A DNA stretch of 15,963 nucleotides from contig CALASU010000287.1 in assembly GCA_937888765.1 (NCBI GenBank), positions 1-15,963 on the forward strand, in the 5' to 3' direction. The stretch comes from an uncultured Clostridia bacterium. GTDB lineage: Bacteria; Bacillota; Clostridia; Lachnospirales; Anaerotignaceae. The translations under genes were made by a program, and so were the position numbers. How positions within the stretch are numbered: position 1 is the stretch's first letter; every line of letters begins with the position of its first letter. The notes beneath the pieces are model-generated. The model made no database searches. It was not told where the DNA came from and saw nothing but the letters and a program-made list of their open reading frames with translations. Below are positions 13,507 to 15,963 of the stretch, piece after piece.

Positions 13507-14255
13507 AGGCGTTGATTACAGGTGCGACAAGCGGTATCGGGCGGGATATGGCAGTGATTCTGTCCCGTATGGGCTGTGAACTCATCATTGCCAGCCGTGA
13601 TGTGCGCAGAATGGAGCAGATCAAACGCCGTCTGCCCGTCCCTGTGCGCATCATTCAGGCGGATTTATCCCGAGAAGCTGACTGCTATGCGCTTTATGAG
13701 CAGGTGAAGGAGGAAAATATTGATATCCTCATCAACAATGCGGGCTTTGGGGCATTCGGGGAATTTGCGGAGATACCTCTGGAAACAGAACTGAATATGC
13801 TCGATCTGAATGTACGGGCGGTGCATATTCTGACAAAGCTGTTCTTGCTGGACTTCCGTAAACGAAACAGCGGCTATATTTTAAATGTGGCATCCTCGGC
13901 GGGATTTCTGGCAGGACCTTTGATGTCCACGTATTATGCGACGAAAAGCTATGTGCTCCGTTTGACAGAAGCCATCCACGAGGAACTCAGACGAGAGGGC
14001 AGTGCGGTGCGGATTACGGCACTCTGCCCCGGTCATGTGGATACGGGCTTTGACAAACGGGCGAATGTAAAGCATTCTATCGGCGGCGTTTCTTCCTATA
14101 AAGTAGCCAAGTGCGGCATAGAGGGAATGTTTCGGGGGAAAGTGGTCGTTCTGCCGGGTGTTACGATGAAGCTGACCTATGTCGGGGAAAAGTTCCTGTC
14201 AGAATCGCTGATGCTGAAAGCGGCATACCATGCGCAGAAGCAGAAACAGGGCTGA
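13503..14255 (+). CDS. Short-chain dehydrogenase/reductase (SDR)
   Basis: A 250-residue classical SDR. Cofactor motif TGATSGIG (residues 6-13), NNAG (78-81), catalytic Ser in NVASSAG (131 or 132), YxxxK at Tyr144-Lys148 and CPGHVDTGF (175-183). SRD after beta-2 (31-33) has a basic residue favouring NADP(H). The C-terminus with SYKVAKCGIEGMFRGKVVVL fits the group of SDRs annotated only as 'SDR family NAD(P)-dependent oxidoreductase' (DltE-like). Its ATG overlaps the ThiY-like stop (ATGA), so it should be translated with the thiamin uptake genes, yet no thiamin-pathway SDR is known to me. The substrate is unknown. Confidence 0.9.
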   Translation: MKALITGATSGIGRDMAVILSRMGCELIIASRDVRRMEQIKRRLPVPVRIIQADLSREADCYALYEQVKEENIDILINNAGFGAFGEFAEIPLETELNMLDLNVRAVHILTKLFLLDFRKRNSGYILNVASSAGFLAGPLMSTYYATKSYVLRLTEAIHEELRREGSAVRITALCPGHVDTGFDKRANVKHSIGGVSSYKVAKCGIEGMFRGKVVVLPGVTMKLTYVGEKFLSESLMLKAAYHAQKQKQG

Positions 14256-14285
14256 CGATACAACAAGCAGAAAGAGGGATACGGT

Positions 14286-15098
14286 ATGAAAGGAAAATGG
14301 AAACAGTTTTTACAGCTGCTCATACAGGGATTTTTGCAGAAAGAAGTGGGCAGGCGTGCGGCTTCGCTGACATACTATCTGGTGTTTGCCATTTTCCCGT
14401 TCATCATTTCGGTGATCTCCCTGCTTGGGGTGCTGCAGCTGCCGATGATTTCTCTGGAAGGGGATGCGGCGGCGTTCCTGCCTGCGGATGTGATCGCACT
14501 GCTGAACTTAACAATCACCCATATGACGGAAACCTCCAACGGCGCAATTCTGACATTCGGGGTGGCGTTCACGCTCTGGTTTCCGTTCCGTGCGGTTAAA
14601 AACATGACAGACGAAGTATCCGATATCTATGAGGACGGCAAACCCGTGGGGCATACGAAGCGGGTCATTCTGCTTTCTCTGTTTATACTGATATTGATTC
14701 CCCTGCTGCTGGTGGCACTGCTGATCGGGGAAAGCGTACTGAATTTCGTGGCGGAATTCGTTCCGATTACCCGAGAGGTCATTTCTCTCTGGACGAAGAT
14801 ACGCTTCCTGCCTATGGCGATTCTGCTGCTGCTGCTGACCTCGGCGGTGTATTATTTCTCCCCCAATCAGCCCCCTGCATGGCGGTATATCCTGCCCGGG
14901 GCATTGCTCTCCACAACAGCATGGATGGCGTATTCCCTGTTCTTCTCCTTTTATGTGGACAATATGGGAAATTACTCCGTCATCTATGGTTCTCTTGGGG
15001 CGATCATTGCTTTTCTCATCTGGCTGAACTGGTCGCTGACGGCACTGCTGTTCGGAGCGGTGTGTAATCAGGCATTGCGGAAGCTGGAAGATGCTTGA
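14286..15098 (+). CDS. YihY/virulence factor BrkB-family membrane protein
   Basis: A 270-residue integral membrane protein with about six hydrophobic helices. The N-terminal motif RRAASLTYYLVFAIFPFIIS (about residues 23-42), FPFRAVKNMTDEVSDIYE (about 99-116) and the C-terminal YGSLGAIIAFLIWLNWSLTA (about 236-255) identify the YihY/BrkB family (once misnamed RNase BN). The molecular function is not established. An AGAGGGA site precedes the ATG. It is 30 bases after the SDR and probably belongs to the same transcript. Its stop codon TGA overlaps the -35 box of the next, small-RNA promoter. Confidence 0.93.
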   Translation: MKGKWKQFLQLLIQGFLQKEVGRRAASLTYYLVFAIFPFIISVISLLGVLQLPMISLEGDAAAFLPADVIALLNLTITHMTETSNGAILTFGVAFTLWFPFRAVKNMTDEVSDIYEDGKPVGHTKRVILLSLFILILIPLLLVALLIGESVLNFVAEFVPITREVISLWTKIRFLPMAILLLLLTSAVYYFSPNQPPAWRYILPGALLSTTAWMAYSLFFSFYVDNMGNYSVIYGSLGAIIAFLIWLNWSLTALLFGAVCNQALRKLEDA

Positions 15099-15126
15099 CA
15101 TAAAGTCAAACGTGATGTAATATAAT
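15095..15126 (+). promoter_or_regulatory. promoter of the putative antitoxin RNA of locus 2
   Basis: TTGACA (15095-15100) overlaps the yihY-family stop. TAATAT lies at 17-base spacing (15118-15123) and TATAAT at 20 bases (15121-15126). The -35 is part of an inverted repeat TTGAC-ATAAA-GTCAA (15095-15109) that could be an operator. Confidence 0.6.
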
Positions 15127-15131
15127 ACTAA

Positions 15132-15212
15132 AGAAAGTCAAAGAAATTGCCCGGGGTATTATCTCTGAAAGGCAAAAGCCCCTATGTGGTTGCGACACAT
15201 AGGGGCTTTTTT
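15132..15212 (+). ncRNA. putative antitoxin small RNA, locus 2
   Basis: An RNA of about 80 bases is predicted from the promoter at 15095-15126 to the terminator at 15174-15212, without coding capacity. Its 5' part repeats, on the same DNA strand, the complement of the toxin start region: 15138-15151 matches 15299-15313 with one base missing, and 15153-15165 matches 15319-15331 at 11 of 13 positions, the two changes being T for C. The RNA can therefore pair with the toxin Shine-Dalgarno and codons 2-7, looping out the start codons. Layout and pairing recall the enterococcal par (fst) system, where convergent RNAs carry direct repeats and share a terminator. Confidence 0.72.
15174..15212. terminator. 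bidirectional terminator shared by toxin mRNA and small RNA, locus 2
   Basis: A perfect 15-pair stem (15174-15188 with 15196-15210, 7-base loop) ending in T6 on the plus strand and T4 on the minus strand. A small hairpin CCAGG/CCTGG (15213-15228) lies between it and the toxin stop. Confidence 0.88.
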
Positions 15213-15234
15213 CCAGGTCTTCGCCTGGACTGAA

Positions 15235-15318
15235 TCAGCGATCAATGTGCTTGCAAATGAAATAAGCAAGGATTGAAGCTAAAACAGAGCTCAAAAAATC
15301 AAAGAAATTTGCCATCAT
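15235..15318 (-). CDS. putative type I toxin peptide (Fst/Ldr-like), locus 2
   Basis: A 27-residue peptide beginning MMANFFDFLSSVLASILAY and ending FICKHIDR: one hydrophobic helix of about 17-20 residues followed by a short charged tail (K-H-I-D-R), the shape of Fst, Ldr and similar membrane-acting type I toxins and of small peptides common in Lachnospiraceae. The ribosome site AAGGAGGTGAT (15324-15334) is a full anti-16S match, 5 bases before the first of two consecutive ATGs (15316-15318 and 15313-15315). It has its own consensus promoter and shares a terminator with a small RNA that is antisense to its start. Toxicity is inferred, not shown. Confidence 0.75.
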   Translation of the reverse strand: MMANFFDFLSSVLASILAYFICKHIDR

Positions 15319-15331
15319 GGGGTATCACCTC
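15299..15331 (-). repeat. toxin-side copy of the direct repeat used for antisense pairing
   Basis: Partner of 15138-15165 in the small RNA. It covers most of the Shine-Dalgarno core, the spacer, both ATGs and codons to Asp7. Two blocks are conserved (15299-15313 and 15319-15331); the bases between them, including both start codons' central part, are absent from the small-RNA copy. Confidence 0.8.
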
Positions 15332-15366
15332 CTTCCGGCTATGTATGTCCCCGAAAGGACAGCAGT

Positions 15367-15395
15367 ATTATACAAAAAAAACCATCTTTTTACAA
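15367..15395 (-). promoter_or_regulatory. toxin promoter, locus 2
   Basis: Minus-strand TTGTAA (15390-15395), exactly 17 bases, and perfect TATAAT (15367-15372). The spacer and -35 lie inside the terminator hairpin of the upstream gene. The transcript would start near 15360 and begin with a TGTCC/GGACA hairpin. Confidence 0.75.
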
Positions 15396-15407
15396 GATGG
15401 TTTTTTT
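15375..15407 (-). terminator. terminator of the SecB-like gene
   Basis: A perfect 14-pair stem (15375-15388 with 15394-15407, loop TTTAC) ending in T8 on the minus strand. It follows a second hairpin TCACGAC/GTCGTGA (15422-15441). The toxin promoter is built from the same bases. Confidence 0.85.
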
Positions 15408-15463
15408 GCTTTGAGGAAGTCTCACGACCTTGCAGTCGTGACCGCTAACCCTTCATTATATTC

Positions 15464-15835
15464 TTATGCCAGTTTGATTGTGCCGAAGCCCATTGCAGCT
15501 GTAATGGTTTCGAATTTTGCGGAGATTGCCTGTACCAGCACGGGTGTGCATTTTTCAGCCAGGAATGCTTTCAGTGCGTCCGCATCGGACATATCCAGAG
15601 GCTGGGAGAAGCTGCACAGTGCTTCTGCTTCAAAGGAAATGGAGAAGATTTCGTTTTCCTTGTCAGCTACCACACATTTGCATTCTGCCATTACTTTGTC
15701 TAAGCCCAGCTTAGGAGAAGTTGTGAAAGAATATTCGGGATTGATTGCCAGTTTTACTTCCTGTGTTACGCGTTTTTTTGTTTCCACATGGAATTCCAGA
15801 AAACGCAGATGAGAGATTGTCAGATTTAATTCCAT
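15464..15835 (-). CDS. SecB-like small protein
   Basis: A 123-residue soluble protein starting MELNLTISHLRFLEFHVETK. The second half follows the SecB pattern: alternating beta strands (AECKCVVAD, EIFSISFEAEALCSFS), then LKAFLAEKCTPVLVQAISAK and a helix to GFGTIKL, matching SecB's C-P-x-LFPYxRexI...F-P-x-L end. Clostridial proteins of this type are often annotated as SecB-like or hypothetical. SecB is a secretion chaperone in Proteobacteria; Firmicutes relatives are less understood. An AAGGTG site (about 15848-15853) precedes the ATG at 15833-15835, and a minus-strand TATAAT lies at 15877-15882 with a weak -35. It could be a SecB-fold protein with another role. Confidence 0.65.
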   Translation of the reverse strand: MELNLTISHLRFLEFHVETKKRVTQEVKLAINPEYSFTTSPKLGLDKVMAECKCVVADKENEIFSISFEAEALCSFSQPLDMSDADALKAFLAEKCTPVLVQAISAKFETITAAMGFGTIKLA

Positions 15836-15871
15836 AAGAGTACAGCACCTTTCTTTTTACAGTTTAATGAA

Positions 15872-15899
15872 TTGACATTATATTCGAATCTGGTATAAT
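15872..15899 (+). promoter_or_regulatory. promoter leading out of the window, divergent from the SecB-like gene
   Basis: TTGACA (15872-15877), a 16-base spacer ending in TGG (extended -10) and TATAAT (15894-15899). It overlaps the minus-strand -10 at 15877-15882, so the two divergent promoters compete for the same bases. The leader holds a GC-rich hairpin (about 15917-15932). An ATG at 15951 has no clear ribosome site, so the downstream product is undetermined. Confidence 0.7.
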
Positions 15900-15963
15900 A
15901 AAGTTAAGTAAAGGTGGTCGCCGTTGGGCGGCTAATTCCCCGGTTTATTTATGAAAAGTAAAC

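Noticed and set aside
15273..15812. 179-residue plus-strand frame over the toxin and SecB-like region
   Set aside because: It crosses the terminator and promoter of other genes and mirrors the minus-strand SecB-like protein.

Overview
This window looks like the chromosome of an anaerobic, probably spore-forming member of the Clostridia (Lachnospirales / Anaerotignum-like; the placement is an inference). The supporting signs are a spmA-spmB pair, an AbrB-type regulator, a large SRP RNA with an Alu domain, a dnaX-ybaB-recR cluster, strong AGGAGG ribosome sites and sigma-A promoters of the TTGACA/TATAAT type. No phage, transposase, CRISPR or tRNA was seen.

Layout, left to right. 1-1320 (minus): a MoxR AAA+ ATPase followed by a CoxE-like VWA protein cut by the window edge. 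1570-1830 (minus): AbrB-family regulator with its own promoter and terminator. 2028-3132 (plus): spmA-spmB. 3309-5131: a lipoprotein translationally overlapped with tadA. 5266-5598: a small zinc-ribbon membrane protein. 5710-5980: SRP RNA. 6062-8703: dnaX, ybaB, recR. 8705-9080: a compact putative type I toxin-antitoxin locus. 9227-10453 (minus): a split ThrE-type exporter. 10641-15098: a TPP riboswitch and attenuator leading into an ABC uptake system for a thiamin pyrimidine precursor (ATPase, permease, binding lipoprotein), then a short-chain dehydrogenase and a YihY-family membrane protein. 15095-15409: a second putative type I toxin-antitoxin locus. 15464-15835 (minus): a SecB-like small protein. 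At the right edge a plus-strand promoter leads out of the window.

The most interesting content lies between the ordinary genes. Two intergenic regions each encode a tiny hydrophobic peptide on the minus strand that faces a plus-strand small RNA; each pair shares a bidirectional terminator. In the second locus the small RNA contains an imperfect copy of the complement of the toxin Shine-Dalgarno and early codons, with substitutions that keep G-U pairing, so it should block translation. In the first locus the two RNAs overlap only at their 3' ends, and their 5' ends share a 21-base near-identical start.

A second layer is a dispersed, directional repeat family (four copies) built from three or four consecutive hairpins whose stems co-vary between copies. 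Three of the four copies begin exactly at the stop codon of the preceding gene and read in the same sense; the fourth lies in the thrE leader.
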